Source: Nocardioides ungokensis
GTDB lineage: Bacteria > Actinomycetota > Actinomycetes > Propionibacteriales > Nocardioidaceae
Length of the DNA: 64,000 nt
Assembly: GCF_013466985.1 (NCBI RefSeq)
Contig: NZ_CP059164.1
Location: 3,729,001 to 3,793,000 of the forward strand
Reading direction: 5' to 3'
Part shown: positions 34,704 to 43,269 of the stretch, piece by piece
Numbering within the stretch: position 1 is the stretch's first letter
How the letters are laid out: every line of letters begins with the position of its first letter
Notes under the pieces: generated by a model
Database searches by the model: none
Seen by the model: only the letters and a program-made list of their open reading frames with translations
What the model was told of the DNA's origin: nothing
Position numbers and translations under genes: made by a program

Positions 34704-36434
34704 GTGCGCCACCTCCCCCTCGACCACCCCGGAACCCCCGACCACCGGTCGCCGGGCCGGTTCCTGTGGTGGCTGGCCCTGGGGCAGTGGCGCACCCTGG
34801 TGATGGGGATGCTCTTCGGGATCGTCTGGATGAGCGCCCAGGCCGTGATGCCCGCCGTGATCGGCCGTGCGATCGACAGCGGGGTGGCCGCCAAGGACAC
34901 CCGCCAGCTGCTCATCTGGGCCCTGGTCCTGCTGGTCATCGGCCTCGTCCAGGCGGGGAGTGGGATCATGCGGCACCGGTTCGCGGTCACCAACTGGCTG
35001 ACCGCGGCCTACCGCACCGTGCAGCTCGTCGGTCGGCAGACCGTCCACCTCGGCGGCACCCTGCCCCGCAAGGTGTCCACGGGCGAGGTCGTCGCCATCG
35101 GCACCAGCGACCTCTCGCACCTGGGCCAGGTCATGGACGTCTCGGCCCGGTTCTCGGGCGCCATCGTCTCGTTCCTGCTGGTGTCGGTGATCCTGCTGCG
35201 CACCTCGGTGACGCTCGGCCTGGTGGTGCTGGTCGGCGTACCCCTCCTGATGCTGCTGGTCGGCCCGCTGCTCTCGCCGCTGCAGGAGCGCAGCGCCCGG
35301 CAGCGCGCGCTGATGGGCGAGCTCTCCAACACCGCCAGCGACATCGTGGGCGGCCTGCGGGTGCTGCGCGGGATCGGCGGCGAACAGGTCTTCCACGACC
35401 GCTACCGCCGCGAGTCGCAGGCCACCCGCCGCGCCGGCGTCGAGGTCGCCAAGCTCCAGTCGCTGCTCGACGCGCTGCAGGTCTTCCTGCCCGGCGTCTT
35501 CGTCGTCGTGGTGGTCTGGCTCGGCGCCCGCTACGCCGTCGAGGGCCGGATCAGCCCCGGCGAGCTGGTCGCGTTCTACGGCTACTCGGCGTTCCTGATG
35601 ATCCCGCTGCGCACCGCCACCGAGTACGCCAACAAGGTCATCCGGGCCCAGGTCTCGGCCCGGCGGGTGTGCCACGTGCTCGCCCTGACGCCCGACGTGA
35701 CCGACCCCGAGATCCCCGCCCCCTCTCCGCCGGTCGGCTCGAGCATGTACGACGTCCGCACCGGTCTGCGCCTGCACGCCGGGTCGCTCACCGCGATCGT
35801 GTGCGAGCAGCCCGACGAGTCCGCCCTCCTGGCCGACCGGCTCGGGATGGCGGCCGCCGAGGTCGACGACGACGTGCGGCTCGGTGACGTGCCGCTCACC
35901 GCGCTGCGACGCGAGGAGGTCCGGCGCCGGATCCTGGTCTCGGACACCGCCGCCACCCTCTTCTCCGGCCGCCTGGCCGACCGGATCGACGTCACCGGCA
36001 CCGGGCGGGTCCGCGAGGCGCTCGACACCGCGTCGGCCGACGACATCCTCGAGGCCCTGCCCGAGGGGCTCGACTCGGTGGTGGCCGAGCGTGGCCGCAC
36101 CTTCTCCGGCGGACAGCGCCAACGGCTCGTGCTGGCGCGGGCGCTCGCGGTGGACCCGGAGATCCTGGTGCTGGTCGAGCCCACCTCCGCCGTGGACGCC
36201 CACACCGAGGCGCGGATCGCCTCCCGCCTGCGCCGGCAGCGCGAGGGCCGCACCACCGTCGTCACCACCACCAGCCCGCTGATGCTGGACGCCGTCGACG
36301 AGGTGGCGTTCCTGCGGGGCGGCAGGGTCGTGGCCACCGGGCGGCACGCCGACCTCCTCGAGACCGATCCCGTCTACCGCGCCGTGGTCACCCGGGAGAC
36401 CGAGCCCGCCGCGCCCGAGGAGGTCCTGCAATGA
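34704..36434 (+). CDS. ABC exporter half with degenerate ATP-binding motifs
   Basis: A 576-residue ABC transporter subunit with six membrane helices (residues 25-310) fused to a nucleotide-binding domain. The NBD keeps the signature FSGGQRQRLVLARAL, but the Walker A loop is absent (SLTAIVCEQPDESALL where GxxGxGKS/T is expected). The Walker B aspartate is Val (ILVLVEPTSAVD), the Q-loop Gln is not seen (ILVSDTAATLF), and the switch His is missing (VVTTTSPLM). It is thus the degenerate half of a heterodimer with the next gene, which starts within its last codons. Start GTG 34704 lies 6 nt after TAACGT. The substrate is unknown; lipid or drug export is possible. Confidence 0.9.
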   Translation: MRHLPLDHPGTPDHRSPGRFLWWLALGQWRTLVMGMLFGIVWMSAQAVMPAVIGRAIDSGVAAKDTRQLLIWALVLLVIGLVQAGSGIMRHRFAVTNWLTAAYRTVQLVGRQTVHLGGTLPRKVSTGEVVAIGTSDLSHLGQVMDVSARFSGAIVSFLLVSVILLRTSVTLGLVVLVGVPLLMLLVGPLLSPLQERSARQRALMGELSNTASDIVGGLRVLRGIGGEQVFHDRYRRESQATRRAGVEVAKLQSLLDALQVFLPGVFVVVVVWLGARYAVEGRISPGELVAFYGYSAFLMIPLRTATEYANKVIRAQVSARRVCHVLALTPDVTDPEIPAPSPPVGSSMYDVRTGLRLHAGSLTAIVCEQPDESALLADRLGMAAAEVDDDVRLGDVPLTALRREEVRRRILVSDTAATLFSGRLADRIDVTGTGRVREALDTASADDILEALPEGLDSVVAERGRTFSGGQRQRLVLARALAVDPEILVLVEPTSAVDAHTEARIASRLRRQREGRTTVVTTTSPLMLDAVDEVAFLRGGRVVATGRHADLLETDPVYRAVVTRETEPAAPEEVLQ

Positions 36435-38185
36435 GCGCCGCGGACACCCGGCTCCCGGTCGCCTCGACGCGGGACGTGCGCCGCTACGCCGCCAGGCTGA
36501 CCCGCCACCACCCGCGCCTGCTGTGGTCGGCGGTGACGCTGCACGTGCTCGCCGCGCTGGCCGGTCTCGCCGCGCCGCGGCTGCTCGGCGACCTCGTCCA
36601 GTCGGTCGAGCAGGGCACCACCGCCGCTCACGTCGACCGGATCATGCTGGTCCTCGCCGGCTTCCTGCTGGTGCAGACGGTGCTGACCCGCTACGCCCGC
36701 TATGTGAGCCAGGTCCTCGGCGAGCAGGTGCTCGCCGAGCTGCGGGAGGACTTCGTCGGCAACACGCTGGCGCTGCCGGTCGGGGTCGTGGAGTCGGCCG
36801 GCTCCGGCGACCTGCTGACCCGCACCAGCCGCGACGTCGACCAACTCGCCTGGTCGGTGCGGATGGCCCTGCCGGAGGGGACGATCGCGGTCATCACCGC
36901 GGTCGTCACGTTCGTCGCCGCGATCACGGTGGGCTGGTGGGTCGCGCTGCCGTGCGTGCTCGGCGTGCCCCCGCTGGTGATCGGGCTGCGGTGGTACCTC
37001 GCCCGCGCCAAGGACGGCTACCTGCGCGAGAGCGCGACGTACTCCGCGATCAACGCGACGCTGACCGAGACCGTCGAGGGCGCCCGCACCGTCGAGGCGC
37101 TCGGCATCGGCGAGGAGCGGATCCGGGCCATCGACGACGACATCTCGGCGTCCTACCGGGCCGAGCGCTACACCCTCTCCCTGCGCACCGTGTTCTTCCC
37201 GAACATGGAGATCTCCTACCTCATCCCCACGGTGGCGACGCTGCTCTTCGGCGGCTGGCTCTACACCCAGGGGCAGGTCTCGCTCGGCGACGTGACGGCG
37301 GCGACGCTCTACGTCCAGATGCTCATCGACCCGGTCGACCGGATCGTGTCGATCCTCGACGAGCTGCAGGTGGGCGCGGCCTCGCTGGCTCGCCTGCTCG
37401 GGGTCGCGCAGGTGCCCGACGACCGCGAGGTCAGCGGCGCCGAGCCCGATGGCGAGCACCTCGACGCGCAGGACGTGCGGTTCGCGTACGTCGAGGGCCG
37501 CGACGTGCTGTACGGCGTCGACCTGTCGGTCGGGGTCGGCGAGCGGATCGCGATGGTCGGCCCGTCCGGCGCCGGCAAGTCCACGCTCGGCCGGCTGCTC
37601 GCCGGCATCCACCCGCCGCGCACCGGTTCGGTGACGGTCGGGGGTGTCGGGCTGACCGAGCTGCCGCTGGACGACCTACGCGGCCACGTGGCGCTGGTGA
37701 CGCAGGAGCACCACGTCTTCGTCGGGACCCTGCGCGAGAACCTCGCCCTCGCGGCCCCACCCGGGGCGGGAGACGCCGAGATCCGCGGTGCGCTCGCGGC
37801 GGTCGACGCGCTCGACTGGGTGGACGCGCTGCCCGAGGGACTCGACACGGTCGTGGGCTCCGGCGGGCGCTCGGTCTCGGCCGCTCAGGCCCAGCAGATC
37901 GCGCTCGCCCGCCTCGTGCTGGCCGACCCGCACACCCTGGTGCTGGACGAGGCGACCTCGCTGATCGACCCCCGGGCGGCCCGCCACCTCGAGCGGTCGC
38001 TGGCGGCAGTCCTCGAGGGCCGGACCGTGATCGCCATCGCGCACCGGCTCTTCTCGGCCCACGACGCGGACCGGGTCGCCGTGGTCGAGGACGGCCGGAT
38101 CTCCGAGCTCGGGTCCCACGATGAGCTGGTCGCCGCCGGCGGCTCGTACGCCGCCCTCTGGGACTCCTGGCACGGTCGCGGCTGA
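36431..38185 (+). CDS. ABC exporter half with intact Walker motifs but degenerate signature
   Basis: A 584-residue partner of the preceding subunit: six membrane helices, then an NBD with a normal Walker A (GPSGAGKSTLGRLLAG), Q-loop (VTQEHHVF), Walker B (TLVLDEATSLID) and switch His (IAIAHRLF). The signature motif is degenerate: VSAAQAQQIALARL instead of LSGGQxQRxxLAR. In the heterodimer this pairs its good Walker A/B with the good signature of the first subunit, giving one complete ATP site, while the other composite site would be wholly non-consensus. ATG 36431 overlaps the previous stop by 4 bp. Confidence 0.92.
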   Translation: MSAADTRLPVASTRDVRRYAARLTRHHPRLLWSAVTLHVLAALAGLAAPRLLGDLVQSVEQGTTAAHVDRIMLVLAGFLLVQTVLTRYARYVSQVLGEQVLAELREDFVGNTLALPVGVVESAGSGDLLTRTSRDVDQLAWSVRMALPEGTIAVITAVVTFVAAITVGWWVALPCVLGVPPLVIGLRWYLARAKDGYLRESATYSAINATLTETVEGARTVEALGIGEERIRAIDDDISASYRAERYTLSLRTVFFPNMEISYLIPTVATLLFGGWLYTQGQVSLGDVTAATLYVQMLIDPVDRIVSILDELQVGAASLARLLGVAQVPDDREVSGAEPDGEHLDAQDVRFAYVEGRDVLYGVDLSVGVGERIAMVGPSGAGKSTLGRLLAGIHPPRTGSVTVGGVGLTELPLDDLRGHVALVTQEHHVFVGTLRENLALAAPPGAGDAEIRGALAAVDALDWVDALPEGLDTVVGSGGRSVSAAQAQQIALARLVLADPHTLVLDEATSLIDPRAARHLERSLAAVLEGRTVIAIAHRLFSAHDADRVAVVEDGRISELGSHDELVAAGGSYAALWDSWHGRG

Positions 38186-38195
38186 CCCCTGCTCC

Positions 38196-38225
38196 TTGTG
38201 TCCGTGACAGTAGTTCTGTCAGGGT
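38196..38225 (+). promoter_or_regulatory. Promoter with embedded TGACAG palindrome
   Basis: TTGTGT (38196-38201) and CAGGGT (38220-38225) are spaced 18 nt apart, the -10 ending 7 nt before ATG 38233. TGACAG-TAGTT-CTGTCA (38205-38221) is a perfect palindrome in the spacer and edge of the -10, a natural repressor site, for example of a TetR-type regulator. Confidence 0.55.
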
Positions 38226-38232
38226 TGGTGGC

Positions 38233-39261
38233 ATGAAGCTCTCGATGCCGCTGATCTACGCCGGGAACCCTCGCGAGACCGCCGACCAGGTGGCCGGACT
38301 GGAGAAGGCGGGCCTGGACACGATCTGGGTGGCCGAGCCCTACGGCTTCGACTCCCCCACCCTGATGGGCTACCTGGCCGCGAAGACCGAGACCGTCGAG
38401 ATCGGCGCCGGGATCCTCAACGTCTTCTCCCGCACCCCCGGGGCGCTGCTGCAGACCGCGGCCGGCCTCGACAACGTCTCCGGCGGCCGGGCGGTGATCG
38501 GGCTCGGCGCGTCGGGCCCGCAGGTGATCGAGGGCTTCCACGGCGTCCCCTACGACAAGCCGCTGGGCCGCACCCGCGAGGTCATCGACGTCATCCGGAT
38601 GGGCCTGCGCCGCGAGTCGCTGGTCAAGGACGGCATCTTCAAGATCCCGCTGCCCGAGGGCCAGGGCCTCGGGCTCGGCAAGCCGCTGAAGCTGCTCAAC
38701 AAGCCCGAGCGCCCCGTCGTACCGCTCTGGGTCGCCGCGCTCGGCGACAAGAACGTGCAGATGACCGCCGAGGTCGCGGACGGCTGGCTGCCCTTCCTCT
38801 TCCACCCCGAGAAGGCCGCGGACGTCTGGGGCGAGTCGCTGGCGAAGGGCATCGCCAAGCGCTCCCCCGACCTCGGGCCGCTCGAGGTCAGCGCCGGCGG
38901 CATGGTCGCGATCGGCGAGGACGTCAAGGGCATGCTCGACTTCATGCGCCCGATGTACGCGCTCTACGTGGGCGGCATGGGCGCCCGCGGCAAGAACTTC
39001 TACAACGACCTCGCCTGCCAGTACGGCTACGAGAAGGAGGCCAAGGAGATCCAGGACCTCTACCTCGGCGGCAACAAGCGCGACGCCGAGGCCAAGGTAC
39101 CCCTGGAGTGGCTCGAGGCCGGCAACCTGGTCGGGCCCGCGTCGTACGTCAAGGAGCGGATCGCGGCCTTCCGCGAGGCCGGCGTCACCAGCCTGCAGGT
39201 CTCCCCCGCCACCGAGGACCCGGCGGCCACGATCGCCCAGGTCAAGGAGTGGGTGGCATGA
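38233..39261 (+). CDS. LLM-class F420-dependent oxidoreductase
   Basis: A 342-residue luciferase-like TIM barrel protein of the F420 group: MKLSMPLIYAGNPRETADQVAGLEKAGLDTIWVAEPYGFDSPTLMGYLA, VEIGAGILNVFSRTPGALLQTAAGLDNVSGGRAVIGLGASGPQVIEGFHG, VPLWVAALGDKNVQMTAEVADGWLP. Close relatives are annotated as F420-dependent enzymes acting on acyl-CoA or steroid-like substrates. The first gene of a three-gene operon with an MpaB-like oxygenase and an acyl-CoA dehydrogenase, which suggests fatty-acid or steroid breakdown. A leaderless start 7 nt after CAGGGT is likely. F420 is supplied via fbiC at 47 kb. Confidence 0.9.
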   Translation: MKLSMPLIYAGNPRETADQVAGLEKAGLDTIWVAEPYGFDSPTLMGYLAAKTETVEIGAGILNVFSRTPGALLQTAAGLDNVSGGRAVIGLGASGPQVIEGFHGVPYDKPLGRTREVIDVIRMGLRRESLVKDGIFKIPLPEGQGLGLGKPLKLLNKPERPVVPLWVAALGDKNVQMTAEVADGWLPFLFHPEKAADVWGESLAKGIAKRSPDLGPLEVSAGGMVAIGEDVKGMLDFMRPMYALYVGGMGARGKNFYNDLACQYGYEKEAKEIQDLYLGGNKRDAEAKVPLEWLEAGNLVGPASYVKERIAAFREAGVTSLQVSPATEDPAATIAQVKEWVA

Positions 39262-40143
39262 CCCACCTCTCCCGCCGGAGGTACGACATCCTGCGGGAGA
39301 TCCGTGCGCTCGACCCGGAGCGCGACACGGACCGGATCGTGTGGCTCACCAGCCGCCACGAGTTCCCCTGGGACTACACCCAGGGCACCGGCATCGCCTT
39401 CCTCCGCGACTACGGCATCCCGTCGATCTCGCGGCTTCTCGACCGGACGCGCGAGTTCGAGGACGACGGCGTCAAGAGGTACGACGACACGCTGCTCATC
39501 GGCGAGGAGGCCACGGTCGAGGGCATCGACTCCGAGCGCTCCCACGCCGCGCTGCGCCGGCTGAACCGGATCCACGGGCACTACGACATCCCCAACGACG
39601 AGTTCCGCTACGTCCTCGCCACCACGATCGTGGGGCCGGTCCGCTGGATCGAGGAGTTCGGCTGGCGACCGCTCGACCCGATCGAGACCCGGGCCCTGGC
39701 GAGGTTCACGACCCGGTTCGGCGAGCTGATGGGCATCAGGGACCTGCCGAGCACGTACGACGGCTACCTCGAGCTGCTCACGTCCTACGAGCGCGAGCAC
39801 TTCGAGCTCGACCCCGCCAACCGGCGCGTCACCGAGGCCACCCTGCGCATCGCCCGGGCGACCGCGCCCGCCCCGCTGCGGCCGCTCGTCCGCCGGGTGA
39901 CGATCGCGCTGATGGACGAGCCGCTGCGCGAGGCCCTCGGCCTGCCCCACCAGCCGGGCTGGTTCGTGTCCGCGGTGGCGGCGGGCTGCGCCTGCGGGCC
40001 CGGCTGCTGCGGCTCGCGCCGCCGCGCCGTACCGCCTATCACCACCGACCCTCGACCTATCCCCAGGGCTACCGCCTCGGCGACCTCGGCCCCGCCTCGA
40101 TGCTCGACGAGCTCAACAGCAACCCACTCAGGAGGACCCATGA
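39258..40143 (+). CDS. MpaB/DUF2236-like oxygenase (frameshifted C-terminus)
   Basis: About 290 residues. The central block RRLNRIHGHYDIPNDEFRYVLATTIVGPVRWIEEFGWRPL is typical of the MpaB/latex-clearing-protein (DUF2236) family, haem-dependent oxygenases or dehydrogenases; the His in IHGHY may be a haem ligand. ATG 39258 overlaps the LLM stop by 4 bp. Near 39990 a G is apparently lost, switching GLRLRARLLRLAPPRR into a Cys-rich frame, so without correction the ORF reads straight into the next gene. The true 3' end is uncertain but most likely abuts the acyl-CoA dehydrogenase start (ATG 40140). Function in the pathway is inferred from the operon. Confidence 0.75.
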
Positions 40144-41282
40144 CCGGATCGATCTACGAGCAGGAGCACGAGGACTTCCGCGGGGTGGTCCGGTCGTTCC
40201 TGGCCAAGGAGGTCGTGCCCTTCCACGAGCAGTGGGAGAAGGACGGTCAGGTCGACCGGGAGGTCTGGACCAAGGCGGGCGCGCAGGGCCTGCTCTGCTT
40301 CGACGTCGACGAGGAGTACGGCGGCGCCGGCGCCAAGGACTTCCGCTACAACATGATCGTCTCGGAGGAGATCAGCAAGGTCGGGGCTTCCGGGCTCGGC
40401 TTCCCGGTGCACACCGACATCATCGTCCCCTACATCAGCAACCTCGGGACCGACGAGCAGAAGCGGCGCTGGCTGCCCGGACTGGTCAGCGGCGAGCTGA
40501 TCTCGGCGATCGCGATGACCGAACCGGGCGCCGGCAGCGACCTCCAGGGCATCCGCACCACGGCCGTCGACAAGGGCGACCACTACGTCGTCAACGGGTC
40601 GAAGACCTTCATCAGCAACGGCATCATGTCCGACCTCGTCATCGTGGTGTGCCGGACCAACCCCGACGCCGGGCACCAGGGCATCAGCCTGCTCGTCGTC
40701 GAGCGCGGAATGCCCGGTTTCGAGCGGGGCCGCAACCTCGACAAGATGGGCCTCAAGGCGCAGGACACCGCCGAGCTCTTCTTCGACAACGTCGAGGTGC
40801 CGAAGGCGAACCTGCTGGGCGAGGAGGGCTCCGGCTTCATCTCGCTGATGGTCAACCTGCCCCAGGAGCGGATCTCGATCGCCGCGATCGCAGTCGCCGC
40901 CTGCGAGCACATCCTCCAGCTGTGCCTGGACTACGCCAAGGAGCGCGAGGCCTTCGGGCGCCCGATCGGCAAGTTCCAGCACAACCGGTTCCTGCTGGCC
41001 GAGATGGCCACCGAGGTCCACATCGCGCGGGTGTTCGTCAACGACTGCGTCATGAAGCTCAACCGCGGCGAGGTCGACACCTCGCTGGCCTCGATGGCCA
41101 AGTGGTGGACCACCGAGCTGCAGAAGAAGATCGTCGACCAGGGCGTGCAGCTGCACGGCGGCTACGGCTACATGATGGAGTACCCCATCGCCAAGGCCTA
41201 CGTGGACAGCCGGATCCAGACCATCTACGGCGGCACCACCGAGATCCAGAAGGAGATCATCGGGCGCAGCCTGGGGATCTGA
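40140..41282 (+). CDS. Acyl-CoA dehydrogenase
   Basis: A 380-residue FAD enzyme that introduces a C2-C3 double bond in acyl-CoA. Family motifs: AIAMTEPGAGSDLQGIRTTA (FAD/substrate contact), VNGSKTFISNG, GQAQ-region YAKEREAFGRPIGKFQHNRF, and the C-terminal GYGYMMEYPIAKAYVDSRIQTIYGGTTEIQKEIIGRSLGI containing the likely catalytic Glu. A perfect AGGAGG stands just before ATG 40140. Third gene of the LLM/MpaB-like operon. It ends 3 bp from the convergent membrane-sensor gene, with no terminator visible between. Confidence 0.95.
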   Translation: MTGSIYEQEHEDFRGVVRSFLAKEVVPFHEQWEKDGQVDREVWTKAGAQGLLCFDVDEEYGGAGAKDFRYNMIVSEEISKVGASGLGFPVHTDIIVPYISNLGTDEQKRRWLPGLVSGELISAIAMTEPGAGSDLQGIRTTAVDKGDHYVVNGSKTFISNGIMSDLVIVVCRTNPDAGHQGISLLVVERGMPGFERGRNLDKMGLKAQDTAELFFDNVEVPKANLLGEEGSGFISLMVNLPQERISIAAIAVAACEHILQLCLDYAKEREAFGRPIGKFQHNRFLLAEMATEVHIARVFVNDCVMKLNRGEVDTSLASMAKWWTTELQKKIVDQGVQLHGGYGYMMEYPIAKAYVDSRIQTIYGGTTEIQKEIIGRSLGI

Positions 41283-41285
41283 CGC

Positions 41286-41993
41286 CTACGGCGCGTGCAG
41301 CTCTCCGGTCAGCCGCATCGACGACTGCTCGACCTCGCTGCCGAGCTTCGCGTCCACCTTCAGGTCCAGGGAGGGCGTGGGTCCGCACGACGCGTGCAGC
41401 ACCTGCACGGTCCCGGTCGAGGGCTGGGCGCTCGAGAGCTCGTTGGCCCGCGGGCCGCCCTCATCGGTGGCGAAGAACAGGATCATCGGCAGCTTGCTGG
41501 TGGCGACGTCGTCGACCGGCAGCGTGAACGTGCGCCCGTCCTCGACCTCGTCCAGGGAGGCCTGGAACATGAGGAACGGCTCCAGCAGGGTCTCGCCCCG
41601 CACCTTCCGCGGGCTGGTGGCGGTCACCAGCTGGCGCGCGGAGTCGGGGTCCTTCTTGCAGGTCACCTCGATGTCGCGGAACGTGTACGTCGAACCGTCG
41701 GCCCGCGTGAACGCCAGGGTGCTGACCGGCCCGGTGGGCTCGTCGGTCACGTGGAGCGTCGAGGGCTGGTCGTCCCCTCCCAGCGTGAGCGCGGCCGTCG
41801 TGCCGGCCACGACCAGTGCCAGCGCGGACGCGCCCCCGGCCAGCGCGACCCGCTGCCGGCGCCGGACCCGCATCCGGTGCTCGACCCTCACCAGCATGTC
41901 GACCGGTCCGTCCAGCGACCGGCCCAGCCGGTCGTAGGCGCCGGCGATCTCGGGGTCCCTCTCCTCCGTGGTGCCGCCCTCCGTGGTGCTCAT
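41286..41993 (-). CDS. Single-pass membrane protein, probable anti-sigma partner
   Basis: A 235-residue protein. The cytoplasmic N-terminus is acidic (STTEGGTTEERDPEIAGAYDRLGRSLDGPVDMLVRVEHRMRVRRRQR), then a membrane helix (VALAGGASALALVVAGTTAALTL, roughly residues 48-70), and an outer domain with two cysteines (VTCKKDP, ASCGPTP). No zinc-finger anti-sigma motif is present. The ATG overlaps the stop of the ECF sigma gene by 4 bp, as in the 3.7-5.6 kb pair. Probably it holds or senses for that sigma factor. Confidence 0.72.
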   Translation of the reverse strand: MSTTEGGTTEERDPEIAGAYDRLGRSLDGPVDMLVRVEHRMRVRRRQRVALAGGASALALVVAGTTAALTLGGDDQPSTLHVTDEPTGPVSTLAFTRADGSTYTFRDIEVTCKKDPDSARQLVTATSPRKVRGETLLEPFLMFQASLDEVEDGRTFTLPVDDVATSKLPMILFFATDEGGPRANELSSAQPSTGTVQVLHASCGPTPSLDLKVDAKLGSEVEQSSMRLTGELHAP

Positions 41994-42538
41994 CGCTCGT
42001 CCTCCCCGTGCTCCCCGCCTCGCACCCGCGGACCGTGCGTCCCCGCGTGCTCCTTCAGCCGCGCCGTCCCCCGGGACAGCAGGCTCTTGACCGTGCCCTC
42101 CGAACAGCCCATCCGCGTCGCGATCCCGCGCACGTCGAGGTCCTCGACGTACCTCAGGGCCAGCGCCGTTCGCTGCCGCGGCGACAGTGTCGCCAGCGCC
42201 TCGACCAGCCACGTGTCGACCGCCCCGACCAGCTCGACCACCGGCGCCGCGTCACCCTGACGCAGCAACGGCAGCTCGCGCCTCAGCCGTCGGATCCGGT
42301 CGATGTTGAGCCGGGTCATCACCGTGCGGGCGTAGGCCGCCGGCTCGTCGAACCTGGACCGTCCCCAGCGCTCGCCCATCCGGGCCAGCGTCTCCTGGAC
42401 CAGGTCCCACGCGTCGTGCGGGTTGCCGGTCAGCGCGTGCGCCAGCCCCAGCAACGACGGCGTCTGCGCGACCGCGAACGTGTCGAAGTCCGTCGGGTGC
42501 TGCCGCGTCGGCGCACCGGTCCCCGTCATCGTGTCCAT
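41990..42538 (-). CDS. ECF sigma factor, SigE-family (second module)
   Basis: A 182-residue ECF sigma factor. Region 2: FDTFAVAQTPSLLGLAHALTGNPHDAWDLVQETLARMGERWGRSRFDEPAAYARTVMTRLNIDRIRRLRRE; region 4: LATLSPRQRTALALRYVEDLDVRGIATRMGCSEGTVKSLLSRGTARLKEH. Start taken as ATG 42538 (MDTMTGTG), although ATG 42529 is also possible. It is coupled to the membrane-sensor gene downstream. Its own promoter is AACC-N16-CGTC at 42569-42592, suggesting autoregulation. The layout copies the module at 3.7 kb. Confidence 0.9.
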   Translation of the reverse strand: MDTMTGTGAPTRQHPTDFDTFAVAQTPSLLGLAHALTGNPHDAWDLVQETLARMGERWGRSRFDEPAAYARTVMTRLNIDRIRRLRRELPLLRQGDAAPVVELVGAVDTWLVEALATLSPRQRTALALRYVEDLDVRGIATRMGCSEGTVKSLLSRGTARLKEHAGTHGPRVRGGEHGEDER

Positions 42539-42568
42539 GCCATCCCCTCCCCCGACCTGTCACTCCTT

Positions 42569-42592
42569 GACGAGGGGAGTGCCCGAAAGGTT
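42569..42592 (-). promoter_or_regulatory. ECF-type promoter (AACC-N16-CGTC)
   Basis: Minus-strand AACC (42589-42592) and CGTC (42569-42572) are 16 nt apart, the -10 box ending 30 nt before ATG 42538. This is the closest of the three such elements to the SigE consensus. Confidence 0.55.
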
Positions 42593-42662
42593 GAGGCTGG
42601 TGCAGGAAATCTTGGCGCCCACCAGCCTCGAGGGACAGCCTCTCGCACGACGCGGCGCGAGG

Positions 42663-43193
42663 TCAGTAGGTCAGGTGCCCGGTGGCGGCGACGACGTCGC
42701 GCTCGCGCAGCGGGGCCGCCCGGTCGTTGCAGGTCCCGTCGGCCTTGCGGGCCAGCCGTGCGGACGCGTCGACAGTCGCGCGGAAGCTCCCGAACGCGTC
42801 CCTGAACGCACGCGTCCCGCCCGTGACCCTGCTCTTCTGGTCGACGTGGGCCCGGAGCCTGCAGGTCTTCGGGTCCAGGGAGAACGTGGACCTCAGGTTC
42901 TTGCTGACGATGTGCATCGTGCCGACCCTGAACACCAGGTCGTCACGGTTGAGGTTGTCCGGATCCCCGGGGCGGCTGGCCACCTCGACGATCCGTCCGA
43001 CGCCGTCGAAGATCCCTCGCGCGACGATCGGGCTCTTCACGACGTCACGCTGGCCGTGCGTCCCGTCGACGAGCAGGAAGCCGTGGAACGACTGGCTGCC
43101 GGTGATCTGGGGGGTCGCGGACGCGGCCCCCGTCCACACCAGCGGCACGGCCACGACCGCGCCGAACAGTGCTCTGAGTGCATACCTGGACAT
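42663..43193 (-). CDS. Secreted beta-rich protein of unknown function
   Basis: A 176-residue exported protein with a signal peptide (SRYALRALFGAVVAVPLVWTGAASA) cut before TPQITGSQSF. The mature protein has alternating beta segments (VVKSPIVARGIFDGVGRIVEVASRPGDPDNLNRDDLVFRVGTMHIVSKN) and two cysteines (KTCRLR, GTCNDR). I recognise no family for certain; the size and pattern resemble small eight-stranded barrel proteins. ATG 43193 has GGAGG 7 nt upstream. It is not coupled to either neighbour. Confidence 0.75.
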   Translation of the reverse strand: MSRYALRALFGAVVAVPLVWTGAASATPQITGSQSFHGFLLVDGTHGQRDVVKSPIVARGIFDGVGRIVEVASRPGDPDNLNRDDLVFRVGTMHIVSKNLRSTFSLDPKTCRLRAHVDQKSRVTGGTRAFRDAFGSFRATVDASARLARKADGTCNDRAAPLRERDVVAATGHLTY

Positions 43194-43269
43194 GTGGTGC
43201 CTCCTCGGGACTGTCATCCCGGGCGAGGCGTCGCGATCCCTCCACCCTCGTCCACAGGGACCGCCCGCG

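Noticed and set aside
39108..41282. MpaB-like protein fused to acyl-CoA dehydrogenase as one 724-residue protein
   Set aside because: The acyl-CoA dehydrogenase has its own AGGAGG and ATG at 40140; the read-through is due to a frameshift near 39990.
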